Source: Deuterostichococcus epilithicus
Taxonomy: Eukaryota; Chlorophyta; Trebouxiophyceae; Prasiolales; Stichococcaceae
Direction: 5' to 3'
Assembly (NCBI GenBank): GCA_033439295.1
Contig: JAVTLE010000013.1
Coordinates: 372,001 to 436,000 of the forward strand
DNA: 64,000 bases
Positions 36,916 to 48,848 of this stretch are shown here, piece after piece (the first letter of the stretch is position 1; every line of letters begins with the position of its first letter). The notes beneath the pieces were generated by a model. The model was not told the DNA's origin. It did not search any database and worked only from the letters and a program-made list of their open reading frames with translations. The position numbers and the translations under genes are program-made.

Positions 36916-37826
36916 GGACCAATGCACGGCTCCTCCAGCTGGCTCAGTGCGTGCTCGTGGCGCTGTTGCGAATCCTCAGGTATCCTCTGCATGCATGTGT
37001 CAAAGAAACGCCGGTTGATGCTTTCTGCAAACCACGAATAGATAAAGAGTGCTCAGCGATGCAACGTGTCGCTAGAGCCGAGGCGGCTCATCCTGCTCGT
37101 TGCCTACATGTCCCCTTCCCATCCCATGACCGCGCGAGGTCCCTGATATGAAGCAAGCCTCTCTGAAGTAAGCCTCAGTCTTAGTTTGATAAGAACAGGT
37201 GCTGAAGCTGAGATTATTTGTGAATAACTCTTAGACGCACTTCACTCTTAGTTGCACGACTCAGACAAACTTGCAGGCCGCCGCCTTTCACGTGTCTAGC
37301 ACCCGTTCTGGTCAGCTCAGCCCAGCCCCTCAGATCAGGGGCCTCCTGGCTGTGTGCGTGCCTGACCGACCCCGCTTGAGTTAATTCTAGCCGCCGGCGC
37401 GTTGGACATACATTCCATCGGTCCAGGAACAGGTGTTGCGCTCAAACGATGGAGCACCGCCTGGTGGATTCGCGGCGGCGGCTGACAGGGTTTTGGCGCT
37501 TGCTGGATGACGCTTCATGGCCTTCTTCGCCATCGCTGGACCAACTCGATTTTGCTAGATTGACACAGTGTCGCGGCGAGCAACCGTTCCTTCGTTCCCG
37601 ACGAATATTGATGGTTGCAAATTCAGCTGTTTGAGGCAATACATATCCTGCTTTGTTCGCGACCTGGTTGTCTTCACTGCGACTGCTGCTGCGTCACAGC
37701 TGACTCCTGCTTCTGCGGAACTGCCTCTCCCTTGTTCGATCCGGCTCATAGATAGTGGCAAGAAGTCCCGCAGTGCTGGCATCCGGATTGGCAACCGGCC
37801 CGTTTGCACATCGGGGCTCTGCAACC
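36916..37826. other. Intergenic region
   Basis: Between the CAP gene stop and the ATG of the plastid Gly-rich protein, both plus. AT-richer around 37140-37260. Open frames here lack splice-consistent continuation. No RNA gene or repeat recognised. Confidence 0.45.
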
Positions 37827-39116
37827 ATGCAAGTTCCGAGCGTCGCCTCAACCACCAGCTCGACAGCATCGAGGACATGCCTAGGATGCAGCACCACTTT
37901 GCGATGTCGTGAGTCGCAGCAGTCGCTTACAGCCAAACCACGGCAAAAAAGTCGTGTGTCGGTGAGTTGCTCGCCACATCCGTGTCCCATACCAGGCAGC
38001 TGCACGCTCCGCTGCGCCTGCAGCGTATGGTTGCCATGAGATGATGCGTCACCTGCGAGCTTGGAGGTCCTAGCTCCTGGTCCCGACGTCAGTCCATCAC
38101 AGCACCGACTGCGAAGTTCTGATGATGGCGCGGACGACTGCGCAGCGGTCAGCCGGCCTGGCGGTGCGCAGTGAATGGCAGCGGGGTACGCAGAAGACTA
38201 AGAAGCGCACAGAGGGGCCTCCGGGGCTGCCACCCATCGACCGCAAGGCGAGCACATGTTGCCTGCATGGCCCGTACGCATGCATGTGTTCCAGACAGCA
38301 CTCCTCTGAGCAGGCGTTTGAGTCCATCTGCATGACTTACAAACGCTTATCAAGGCAAGGTCTGCTTACGCTGAACTTCCTTGCGAAGCCCATTTCTGCC
38401 GTGCAAATTTTCTGTGTATGCGATGTGCTGCAGGGCGGTGGTGGCGGCGGTGGCGGCTGGAACTCGGAGAACATCATCCGGAATTTGGGCATCAACGCCT
38501 TCTTCCTGGGACTGTACTTCTTCATGAGCACCGAGGGTGACCGAGGGTTTGCTCGATCAGCCGATTGCCACCTGGCAACGCGACAGGCCGTTGATGGCAA
38601 TGCGACAGGTCCTTGATGGGGTGCCACGCCACGCAGCTGTGACTGGCGACAGGGACATTGTGCCGCGTCGCATGGCCTGACCCGTTGTGATTCGCCTTGC
38701 GCAGGAGGTGGCGGCGGTGGATTCTTCGGCGGCAGCGGCAACGGCGGAGGAGGAGGGGGCGGCGGTGGCGGCGGTGGCGGCGGCGGCGGCCCGGGGCAGC
38801 CAGGTAGCGACCCGCCAGGTGGCAGGCAGCCGCTTGTCACAGAGCGCGAGCTTACCTCGGTGCGTCGCGCATGCGAGATCGCTTGCTCTCCTCCTTGACC
38901 TCGTCCTAGACTCGACTCAATAAGGTGGGCATCGAATCCTGGCAGCACACCCGCCACTTGATGCGCTGCATACAGCTCAACCCAGTGGGACGATGAATGT
39001 CTGACACGTCCCCCCGCTGGCTGCAGGACGACGAGGAAGAGGCAGAGGTGCGGCCGGTGGTCAAGCGGAAGAAACGGGTGGTAAAAAAGCGGGTGCCAAA
39101 GCCCCAAACCTCTTGA
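37827..39116 (+). CDS. Plastid-targeted glycine-rich membrane protein of unknown function
   Basis: Exons: 37827-37961, 38434-38536, 38705-38859, 39027-39116 (stop 39114-39116): 483 nt, 160 residues, all in phase. Residues 1-45 are rich in Ser, Thr, Ala and Arg with few acidic residues (MQVPSVASTTSSTASRT...), a typical chloroplast transit peptide. Then a Gly run and one hydrophobic segment (WNSENIIRNLGINAFFLGLY), a second Gly-rich block with about 20 consecutive or near-consecutive Gly, and a charged tail: DDEEEAE followed by VKRKKRVVKKRVPKP. I do not recognise the family. The single hydrophobic helix suggests thylakoid or envelope association. The next gene converges from the right. Confidence 0.68.
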
Positions 39117-39726
39117 GCGGACTGCGGCGTCAGCGGACATGAGCGCAGCGCCAGCGGGGGCGCGCAGAGTCCTGCAGCAGCGGACTCCGCCACCTCTCTG
39201 GATGCAGCGTCGATTTCCACCTCCTTCTGGAATATACAGACCCTCTCGTTTCTGGTGTACTTGACTCTGCCACCAGCAGCAGCGCCAGCCGGTGTGTGTC
39301 TCTAGTGGGAGATCAGCAATGGCTTGCTTTTCATGGTCGACGGATGTCAGGAAGTTTGGCGAATATGAGTGGCTGTTTGCCCTTCCGCTTCGTGCATCGA
39401 GCCTTGGCGCATGCATGCCAAGCTGATGCGACCAATCTGTCAAACCACCAGTCAACGCGAGAGGTTCCTTGATAATGTGGCCACAAACAGGACACACACT
39501 GGCATGTGATGTCATAACGCATGCTCCAAATGTGCACACCATCACCAATAGACACCGGCTGGTCAGGTCATCCCTCCTTCGCACTCCCTCTCGCATCCGC
39601 AACTCAACATCTCAGGTCATGCCTTCTTGTGCAGTAGATCTTGCAGCAGATCGGATGCTACTGCCGGCACCGAAACGCCTTGGCCCACCCGGCCTGCGGC
39701 ACCTCATCGGCGAGCGCCAGGCGTCG
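39117..39726. other. Intergenic region between convergent genes
   Basis: About 0.6 kb between the stop codons of the plastid Gly-rich gene (plus) and the TPR gene (minus). Expected 3' UTRs only; nothing else recognised. Confidence 0.5.
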
Positions 39727-42700
39727 TCACTGCCGCAGCCGAGGGCCCAGAGGCGCGTCAGACACTTCGGCGAGCTGCGCCACGCAGCGCCGCAGCTCCG
39801 CCTCTGCGGGTGCGTCGTCGGGGTTCGCTGCCAAAGCCTCCCTCAAGTAGGCCACAGCGTCCTGTGTTCGTGCAGCAGCGGCAGCGGGTTGGCGCTACTT
39901 CAGGCTACTGTGGGCAGCATCGCGAGACGGATGCTGGTGGACGAACGGGGTGCGCCTGCCGGCACCTCAAAACTTCAGTGTAAAAGGGTGCAGACAGCCC
40001 TCTGGACTCGCCCCCCCGGGACTTGGCTTCTGTGGCCCACGCCGGCGCAATGAGCGCGGCCAGTCGCAGAGAGGGGACCCGGGCATTGGCTGGGGCGGCG
40101 GGGGTGGAGGCGCCGGCAGAATCTGTATGGAGAATTTAGGGTGCGCGATGTGCACCTCCAGGGTCGTCTGCAGCGCGGGGTCGCCCGGCGGCGCCGCCGC
40201 CGCCAGCCGCGCGAGCGCCAGGCCCGCAGCGCGGCAACCGGCGCGCTCGCCGCGACCAAGCGCCGCCTCGAACTTGGCAACCGCACTCACCAACAGGCTC
40301 GCGGCGCGCTGCAGGTAGGATTGAGGGTGCGCAGCTCAGCCGGTCGGTATCGATGGCCAGGGAAGCTCATGCACGCTGCGCAGGGATGCGGTCTCCGAGT
40401 GCTGCGCACTGCCCCATGATCAGCTTGACGGCAAGCTGAACACCTCCGGGCGGCACCACGTCAATGACTGCGAAGCCCGTTGTGGCTCTGGCACAAGGAG
40501 ACAGGCGCCGTGCATCGCCGGCACACGTCACCGTCAACGCCTACATTTCCAAAGAAGCGGGCACAGCAGCAAGTGTGCAAACCTTCAAACTGATTCATAA
40601 TTTTTGTAAAGTGGATAACAGGCACCTGCGGCTCGCGCTCGGCGAGCTCGGCGCGCAGCACGAGGACGCGTCCCCAGTTGAGCAGCGCGCGTCCCTGCCG
40701 CGGGTCCTCTGCGAAAACCGCCTTGAATTTGCGGCCTGTGGGGGCAGTGCATGAGTCACAAACCGGTCAGCGAAACCACTGCCACTGCCCTGAGGCAGAA
40801 GCCCTGAGCCAGGTGAGGTCAGGCGATCCCACCTGCAGCACACCACCTGCCAACCTGCTGCCGCCTTGTTCTTGAGAAGGCCCGAGGCGGCAGTTCAAGC
40901 CTGGCAACAACTATGCGACGAATTGTCTGTTTGCCTGCCGCCTCACGTGCGTCCAAAGGGATAACGCAAGGCCGCCACTCCGTGGCCTCCCTCCCAGGCA
41001 GCTCGAAAGTGCGCAAACTCGAGCAGTCGGGGACCGTGGTTGCACGCACCGGAGCCACACATGCAAGAGCCAATGCCACCAGAACAGTCTCCTTGTGCAA
41101 AGCTCCACCTCCAGGCCCTAAGAGGACCCCACCCACCTTCAAACGCAGCGCCTCTACCTCCTTCTCCAGCGTCGCTGTGCCGCAGGAAGCAGGAATCAGG
41201 CAACAGAGATGATATCCGCGAAGTCCGCAGGCCGGACAAAACCTCACCCGCCATCACCAGCAGCTCCTCCGCCTCCTCTGTCAGCACCGCGGCGGAGTCT
41301 GCGACCACGCGCTGTTCCGCAGGCAGCAGCTCGGGGCTGTCCCGCAGCTCGCCGATGAGCGCCTGCTTCACCTATGGGGGAGTGCAGGGTATATAGGTAA
41401 AGCAGGGAATGCAGTGTTTCGGTTGCCCGCACACGCGACCTCGAAATCAGCAGCAATGGCGCCCTGGGAGGCAGCAGGCATGTGCGTTGTCTGCAGCGCT
41501 GACACCAGCAGCTGCGGCCCCTAGAAAGGCAAAGCTCGTGTCCTGTGGCCTGCAGCGACATGCTGCGACGCGCGGCAGGTGCAGGCATCAACAGCGGCGA
41601 TCAGGCGAGGGCAGGACGACTAAGTGCAAGATGCAGCAGGGCGTGGAATATCACAATCACAACACACACAACAACAACAAAAGGCATTCAGAGCTTTGTC
41701 AGGTACCGCGCACCCGGCCATGCTCCAACAGCGCATTGCCCCAATTGCCCAGCGCCTTAAGGTTGCTGGGCTCTGTGATTGCAGCGTCCTCAAAGCATGC
41801 TGACGCCTGCGCAAATGGACAATCTCCTGTGAGCGAAGGTTGAGGGGGGAACGGAGGAGCCAAGAGGCGATGAGGTAGTCGTGAGTGGTAAGAAAGAATC
41901 TTCTTTGAATGGTCGAACATGAGTTGCAGGCGTACAATCCTCTGCACGATGGCATGCCTTCAAATGCGCAATCACGCACATTATACCCCACCTGGCGCAG
42001 AAGCCGGTCGGCATCACCGAGCGCCGCGCCGTCTGCCGCCGCCTGCCGCCCTGCCCTCAGGCATGCCAGACCCTCCTCGACCAACTCCGCCGCGTCTGCC
42101 GGCAGCGCTTCACCTGCAGCCCGCCCTTCGTCCGCCGGCGTCGGGAGCTGCTTCTCCCCATCGCCAGCACCTGCCGCCGCCGCCGCCGCCGGTTCTGCCA
42201 CACCCGGCACCGGCGCCGCTGCTGGGAACGTGTCCTCTTCACTGTTGCTGCCGCTGCTGCCGTCCGCGCCTGACGCATCCGTCGGCCCCGTCGGCGGGCT
42301 GCGCGGCAGCCGCTCGTCCTCGGGCAGCCCGCTGTAGAAGCCGGAGTTGTAGCTTTCCTCCCTGACGGCGCTGCTGCTGCTGGTGAAACCGCCGTCCTGG
42401 GCTGATGAGCCGTGCTGCGGATATCCGCCGCTGCTGCCGTAGCCACTGCCGGTGGGGCTCTGCTGGAAGCCACCCTCAGCATAGCGGCTGCCTGCGTAGG
42501 CGCCGCTGGAAGCGTACCCGGCATCATAGCTGGCGCCGTCGAGGCCACCCTCGGCGTAGCTGCTGGGGAAGCTATCCTGGTATTCGTTCAGGTAGTCCCG
42601 CTCGCCGCCGCCGCCGCCGCCGACGCTGCTGTAGACGCCGCTGTAACTGTCGCCGCCCTGCCAGCCAGAGGGGCTGGCCTCCAGCTCTGGACGCCCACTG

Positions 42701-45700
42701 TCCTCGCCACGGCTCCAGCCGCCGTTCCAGCGCGCCCGGGAGCTGCGCTCGCCTGCGTCTGTGTCCGGCTGCTCCCGAGCAAGGGAAGTGGTGCCTGTGT
42801 CGCCGCCGAGCGGGAGAGGAGCATAGTCGACGCTGGCAGTCAGGTCTGCCGCGCTGCCTCCTCTGCCGCCTGCGCCGAAGCCGTCCATGCCGGCATCGAT
42901 ACCATCGCCACTGTCGAAGCTGCCGCTGCCGTAGTAGCCATCATCGCTGCCGTCTGTACCGGGGCCTGCCGAAAGTGTCACCGCCGCTGCCTCAGCGCCA
43001 AGCTCTGGGGCGTCTATACTGGCGGCGGCAGGCGGCTCCGGACCGGCGGCAAGAAAGTCGGCAAACGGGCGCTCGCTGTCGGGTGCAACGCCCTCGGCTG
43101 TAGCGGGCCCGTTGTCGCGAGCCGCACTGTCTGCTGCAGGCTCCTCACCGAGGGCTACTGCATCATCGCTGTTGTCGCCGTTGACGCCCAGGCTGGAGCC
43201 TGCGCACCAACAGAATGCGGTCCTCAGCCAAAATGTATGGTACGAAGGTCCCGGGACCCCACCCAGGCTGACCACCTCCCTCGTGTGACACCCACTCAAG
43301 GTCAAAAGAAATTCCATGAAGGCCAGCCACCGACACTGACCCTGCATGGGCGGCTCTGCAGACAAGGCGCAGCCCAGGCGGGAAAGCGCCTGCGGAGACA
43401 AGCGCACCCGGCCGGGGCGCCAGGCAGCTTCTGGCGTCAGCTCCAGAACCCCGCGGGTCCCTCAGCGGCGTCGCCCCCGGGTTGGCCGCCGCCAGCACCG
43501 CCTGCATGCGGTCGAAGGCAGCCTCCTGCGACTCCGGCCCGCCTGGCCGCCCGCTGCCGCCGCTGCTGCTGCTGACGCCGCCGGCGGTGTCGCCGGGGGC
43601 AGTGGTGTTACCGCCGCCGTGGGTCGGAGCCTCAGGCAGGCGCGCCAGAGCGTCCCGCAGCCGTGACTCCAGGGCTAGCACCGCCGCGACGCCAGCCGCC
43701 TGCTCCGCCTGTGCTGCTCGCATTTCCTTGGCGGCCTGTCCAAGAGGTATCATTGCTTCAGCTCGTCCAAGGTCGGAGCCGCGGGTGTGCTCCTTCAAGA
43801 GTTTCGTGTGTTCTCTCATATCTGTGTGCATCCCATGCCCATGCCCAGCAGCATGCTCACATTGGGAGATGCCCAGCGCTGTCAGGAGGCCAGCTTCAAA
43901 AGAGCGCTGCCATGAGTCAATTGACCTCACGAGGTTCAACAGTGAGCTCAGGCATATTGCAATCATAATGATGACACACAACCTGGCTGGCACACTGCGT
44001 CAGGTGCAGACGGCGCCGCAAAGACAGGACGCACCTCCTGCAGTGGGCGCAGCTGGGAGACGGCTTCCTGGATAGCGGCGACACCGCTGCCATCGCCGCC
44101 GACGCCGCCAGTTGCTGCCAACGCGTCGAGCCGCGACTGCGCCATGACCATTGAAGACCGGGTGAGCCGAGATCCGCTGTCACAGCCAGCCACAGCGGCA
44201 TGCGCAGACACATTCCGGACCGGGTCTGAGATTCCATCACAGTCTCGCGATGTTCCCCTGTGAAGATGGTGCGGGCCGATCCTGCTCGACCGCAGGCACG
44301 ACGGTCTCGGAAGGCAATGCTGCAGGAAATGGTCTGACGTGCTCAGAAACCCTAGAAGCTGAAACCCACCTGCAGACTCTCCAGGAGGGCACGGGAGTCG
44401 GCCATCTGGCCGCTGAGCGCCGCCTGTGGGCCAGCACCGCCGTCAGCAGCAGCCGCGTCCGCGCCGCCGCCTGCCAGGGCTTGTCCTGCCTTGACCTCCT
44501 GTCTTGTGCATGGAGTCAGCGTCAGGATTGGAAGTGGCACCGGGTGTCGACCAGGTGACACAAGGGGTTGACAAGCACGGCGGAGGCCATCAACCTACGG
44601 CAGCAGCCCGCCCTTGTGCGAGGCGCTTCTAAGCCCTCGAAGGGAGAGCAGGAGCAGCAGCACTGACGCTGACACTGGGCGCGAGTGAGGACACCAGCGG
44701 CAGCACAACCTGAGGAAACAATCGTGGACACTCGTGGCCCGCATGCCGACGCCGCGCATCCGGCCCGGAGCAGCCAGGCAGCCATGCATGTCGCCGTGCA
44801 CGGTGCAGATGTCTATGCTCAAGTGTTCACAAAGCTCACCTGCAGCTCCGTTTGCAGCGCCAGCAGCCGGCGACCCAGCACACCCCATTGTGCCTCATCA
44901 AGAGTGACGGGCGCCATCGCCGCATCCCGAACCTCGGCCGCCGCCGTACGCACCTCCCGGGCCGCGGCCTGCTGCTGCTCCACCACTTCCTGCTTCCGGC
45001 GCCGCACAGCACGCCATCAGAGCGGCTGTTGCAATGCCAGAGGGGGGCTGGTCCCACCGGTGCAGAGAGGTGAGGCTGGTCCATGCCGGCGCCGCCGCCT
45101 GCGGCTTCCCTGTGCCGCATCTCTGAATGATGAACTGTCGCAATGCACCAACCACCGCTGCCGTCTTGCTGCCGCTGCTGCAACGCCTGGAATTGCCAGG
45201 ACCTGCAACATCTCCAACGTCAGGACGTTGCGCTAGTGACACTGCTGGTGCGCACATGCTCTGGGCGGTCCCACAGCCTAGCGTGCCATGGTGCTGTCCT
45301 GCTGCTGTACCGCAGCCCATCCACAGTGTCCCAGCAGCGACCCAGGTCAACAAGTTTTCGTAAGCTCTCTGATGCTAAACATTCGTGCAAAGTCAGCGGC
45401 ATCACATGAGGCCAGGGCCCGTAACTTCTTGTGCAACGTACCACCGAGTGTACTGCTATGTACTGCTCTGTACTGCAGGCCGACGATGCCAGGACAAGCG
45501 GCCACAGAGCCCGCAGGTACCAAAGGTGACTAAGACACGTCAATCAGGTCAACTCAGAAGCTGCAGGACGAAGTGAGGCTGGCCTCCCTGCCGACGCTTG
45601 CCCCAGTTGCACGCCGGATTGCGGCGCAGCCCTGGCGCTACACGCATTGCTGCGCGGCACTGGTGCAAGCCTGGGACGAGCGCCGGCAACGGCTCCTCTG

Positions 45701-48700
45701 CTGCGGGCACGAGCTCCGGAGCACGACCCCTTTGGGGCACGCGCATGCCCTGCCCCCCTGGCCTCCCCCTCTCGCCGGCACCATGCCATTCCCACCTGCT
45801 CCCGCGGACTGTTTTCGCCCCGCATCCCCCGTGACGCATGCCCTGTCGACCAGAGGAAGAGAAACCAACCTGCCAGCTGAGGCCGGCGCCAGAGCCGTCG
45901 GCCAGCATCAGCGCCGCCGGCGACGCAGACGCGGGGTCCGCGCCCCGGCGGCGCCCGCTGCAGCGCCGCGGCGCGCATCTCCTCGACCACCTCCGCCGCC
46001 ACCGCGCCCGGCAGCTGCCGCAGCGGGTCCAGGCCTCGCTCCAGCTGCCGCTCGACCAGGTCCTGCGCGGCAAGATATATTGTTTGAAGGATAAGGTTTC
46101 TGAAAAAGAGGTGGGAAAGACAGCCGCCTTGGGTGTCTCTGAACCACGCCGCCGCGTGCGGCAGACCGCTGGCGCTGACCGACCAGGTTGCGGCCTGCGA
46201 ACGGCGCTATCGCATGCACCCCCCGCTTGCGGGGACGCCCCTACGGGGATCGCCCTGGGACTGGAGGACTGGCAGTTGCTCTGGTCACATCTGCATCATG
46301 GTGGTCGCGGGGGCTGCCTGAGAGCGCCGCATTGGCCAGCACCTCCAGCACTGATGCCTGCTTCAGACCTGCTTTGCATACTGAGGGCATGGACATCATG
46401 GCCACAGCACAGCATGCCAAATGCCAGGCGTAGGGGCAGCTGCTGAGCTGCCCCGCATGAGCAACGCACTGAGCCTGCCAGGCTGCGTTTCCAGTCGGCC
46501 GCCGCTGCCGCCGCCACCATCCTGCTGCCACCTGCCTGCTGCCCTGAACCGTGCGCCATGCGACACCAAGGCCTCACCGACAGCGTCTGCTCCGTCTCAG
46601 CGACGGCGTCCGCAATGACGTCCGGCAGCCGGCGCGCCACGCCCGCCTGTGCCGCTTCCACACCCCGCAGCGCAGCTTCAACATCCTGCAGAAACAGGCG
46701 CAGAGCATGTCTCCGTGTCCAGACGGTGCGCCAAAAGGTTCGACGGAGCTCGCACAAGGTCGTGCGAGCGAATGCAGTTGGTGAGTTGCCCCATCAGGGT
46801 GAGCGCCAATGCCGCGGTGCTCTCTTTGCAAATGACTGGGAGAGGAGGGTTTCCCTCGCAGTATCAGGCAGCCGGGTGCAAGTTGTGCCACGATGAAGCC
46901 TGACGCAAATCCGTCATCTGCATGGTGCCCAGCGTTGACGGAAAATCAAAGCAGCGACGTCCGGCTTGCCCGCGCACCACGAGCCTGGCGTCCAGGCGGG
47001 CAGCGCCGGNCCCGGCGTCGCCTTNGCGCCGCCGTGCGNGGACCTGCACGTCGTCGCGCAGCGGCGCCAGCGCGGAGCGCNCGCTGCCGGCGGCCTCCGC
47101 ACCGACGCGGGCCGCCGCCGCCGCCGCCTCGCGCGCCGCCGCCTGGGCGTTGCGGCCTGCAGGGTTTGAGGAACCAGGTCGAGGCAGGAGTTTACGTCTG
47201 GTACGTCTACGTCTGTACGAAGTGAGTTGAGGCAGAAGCAGCAGCAGTGGACTCAGTCAGGGGGTTCGCTGCAAGTGCGCGATGCACCGCGCCTGCTCTG
47301 GCGATGGCGCTGCCTGCAGACGGCCTGCGGCGCTGAGGCTGATGCCCATTCGCGCTTTCTGGCGGCTGCGACAGGCAGCCTCCGGGCTGCCCGCATTTGC
47401 AAGATATGCGAGCAGGCGCCATGAGGGCGCAGCAGCGTCTGCCGCCTGCGCCGCCCGAGCTGCTGTGCGGGCAATGAGACGCGCCAGCCTGTCCAACCCC
47501 GACCCCAAACCCTGTGCCCGGAAACAAAATAAACCTGGAAGCCAGGCTCGGTCTGGAAACTGGAAAGCCCACCAGCGCTGAGGGTGGACCCCTCCAGGGC
47601 GGCCACCTTGGCATCCAGCCCCCGCAGCTGCCGTGCCAGCGCTGGGAAGGCGGCGGCGGCAATGTCCCCGCGCACGCCCGCCAGGCCCGCCTCCGTCGCG
47701 TCGCTGGACGCCGCCAGCTGCGCTGCGAGCGCCGTGTACGCCGCCGCCACCTCCGCCTGCGCCGCCTGCAGGGCAGGGGGTTTCCTCTCCCTTTAGTTTG
47801 TTTTGTGTTTGTTCACAGCATGTGTTCTCTGAGCAGGTCAGGACCTTTCCAGTACAGGCTGCGGATCCAAGCTTCTGGGGATGGCCCTTCGAGCTGAAGT
47901 CGTCCGCCCTGTGCCGATGTGCCCGGGTGACGCCTCTGCTGCCAGCACCCCCATGGGACCGCCTCTGCAATGTGAAACCAGCTCCAGGCAAGCCTCCGTC
48001 CTGCAGTCTGCTGTGCGCTGTGCCGGCGGATGCACCGGCGGATGCACCGCGCCGAGGAGTTCCCACCGAGCATCGCAACCACAGCTTGCTTCTCGGACTG
48101 AGGCCTCCTGGGCGACAGCCCTGCAGCAGCGGAGTGCAAGCAAACGAGCGAGAGGTGTTGTGCTGCACCTCCCGCCTGGCGCGCTCGCGCAGCGCTGCAA
48201 GTGCAAGGCTGCAAGTGCCCAGCGCCGCGGCGGCGGCGGCCACGCGGCCGTCCTTCCGCAGCTGCGCCCAGGTGGCCGCGGCAACGGCACTGAGGAGCAT
48301 TGTCGCCTCCGCCGTTACCCACCAGCCCTCCCGCCGCAGATGGGCAGTGCCTGCGCAGGGGCGCGTGGACGGACTCAGCAGACCCCCGGGCAGGAAGGTG
48401 AGTCGCTCCGGTGCAGCCGGCTCGCAGTATAGTGAGACATGAATGTGTTTGTACACGAGCAGGTGCAGCCAGCGTGAGGGCTCATGTGTGGACGGCAGTA
48501 GCGGCTGCGGCAGATGTTTTACTCGGGCACGCGGCCCATAGGCATTGGCACGGCTGCAGGCTGGGTCGTGATACTACAGGGAGTCGCACCGGGCGGCGGA
48601 AGCGGCCGCAGCGACTCTGGCGCCGCCGCTGCCCGCACCGACCATACCCCAGGCCGGCGATGCACGCGCCCCGGTCTGCCGCAGGGCTGCTGTAAGCCGC

Positions 48701-48848
48701 AGTTAAGCCTGAACCCTGCTGGCGATGGCAGTATGACGAGACCGCGGGTGCCGGCGGGCGCCGGTGGAGGGATCACCGCCAGCGGTGATGTTCGGCGGGG
48801 CGCAATGACTGCCGGACCCGACAGCAGTCCGAGTGCGGAGGGCGCCAT
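39727..48848 (-). CDS. Large plastid-type protein with membrane segment, coiled coils, Gly/Ser-rich region and TPRs
   Basis: Exons in order: 48848-48590, 48350-48169, 47765-47573, 47156-46978, 46685-46578, 46062-45870, 45700-45642 (tentative), 44989-44840, 44495-44370, 44136-44035, 43735-43408, 43199-41992, 41806-41714, 41371-41248, 40735-40626, 40308-40156, 39861-39727 (stop 39729-39727): 3,702 nt, 1,233 residues, phases all agree. The N-terminus (MAPSALGLLSGPAVIAPRR) looks like a transit peptide. A hydrophobic Ala-rich stretch (about 105-140) may span a membrane. Residues 148-610 are Ala/Glu/Gln/Arg heptad-like helices (AAQAEVAAAYTALAAQL, EVVEQQQAAAREVRTAAAEV). Residues 627-1000 are low-complexity, rich in Gly, Ser, Tyr and Asp. 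The last 200 residues hold TPR-like helices: SNLKALGNWGNALLEHGR, QGRALLNWGRVLVLRAELA and AVAYLREALAANPDDA. Probably a scaffold in the plastid; no specific function can be assigned. N bases occur in exon 4 (47010-47081). Confidence 0.75.
47010..47081. other. Cluster of ambiguous bases (N) in a coding exon
   Basis: Four isolated N (47010, about 47025, 47039, 47081) in the Ala-rich exon 4 of the TPR gene. Frame is kept if each N is exactly one base, as the phases of both neighbours require. Confidence 0.85.
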
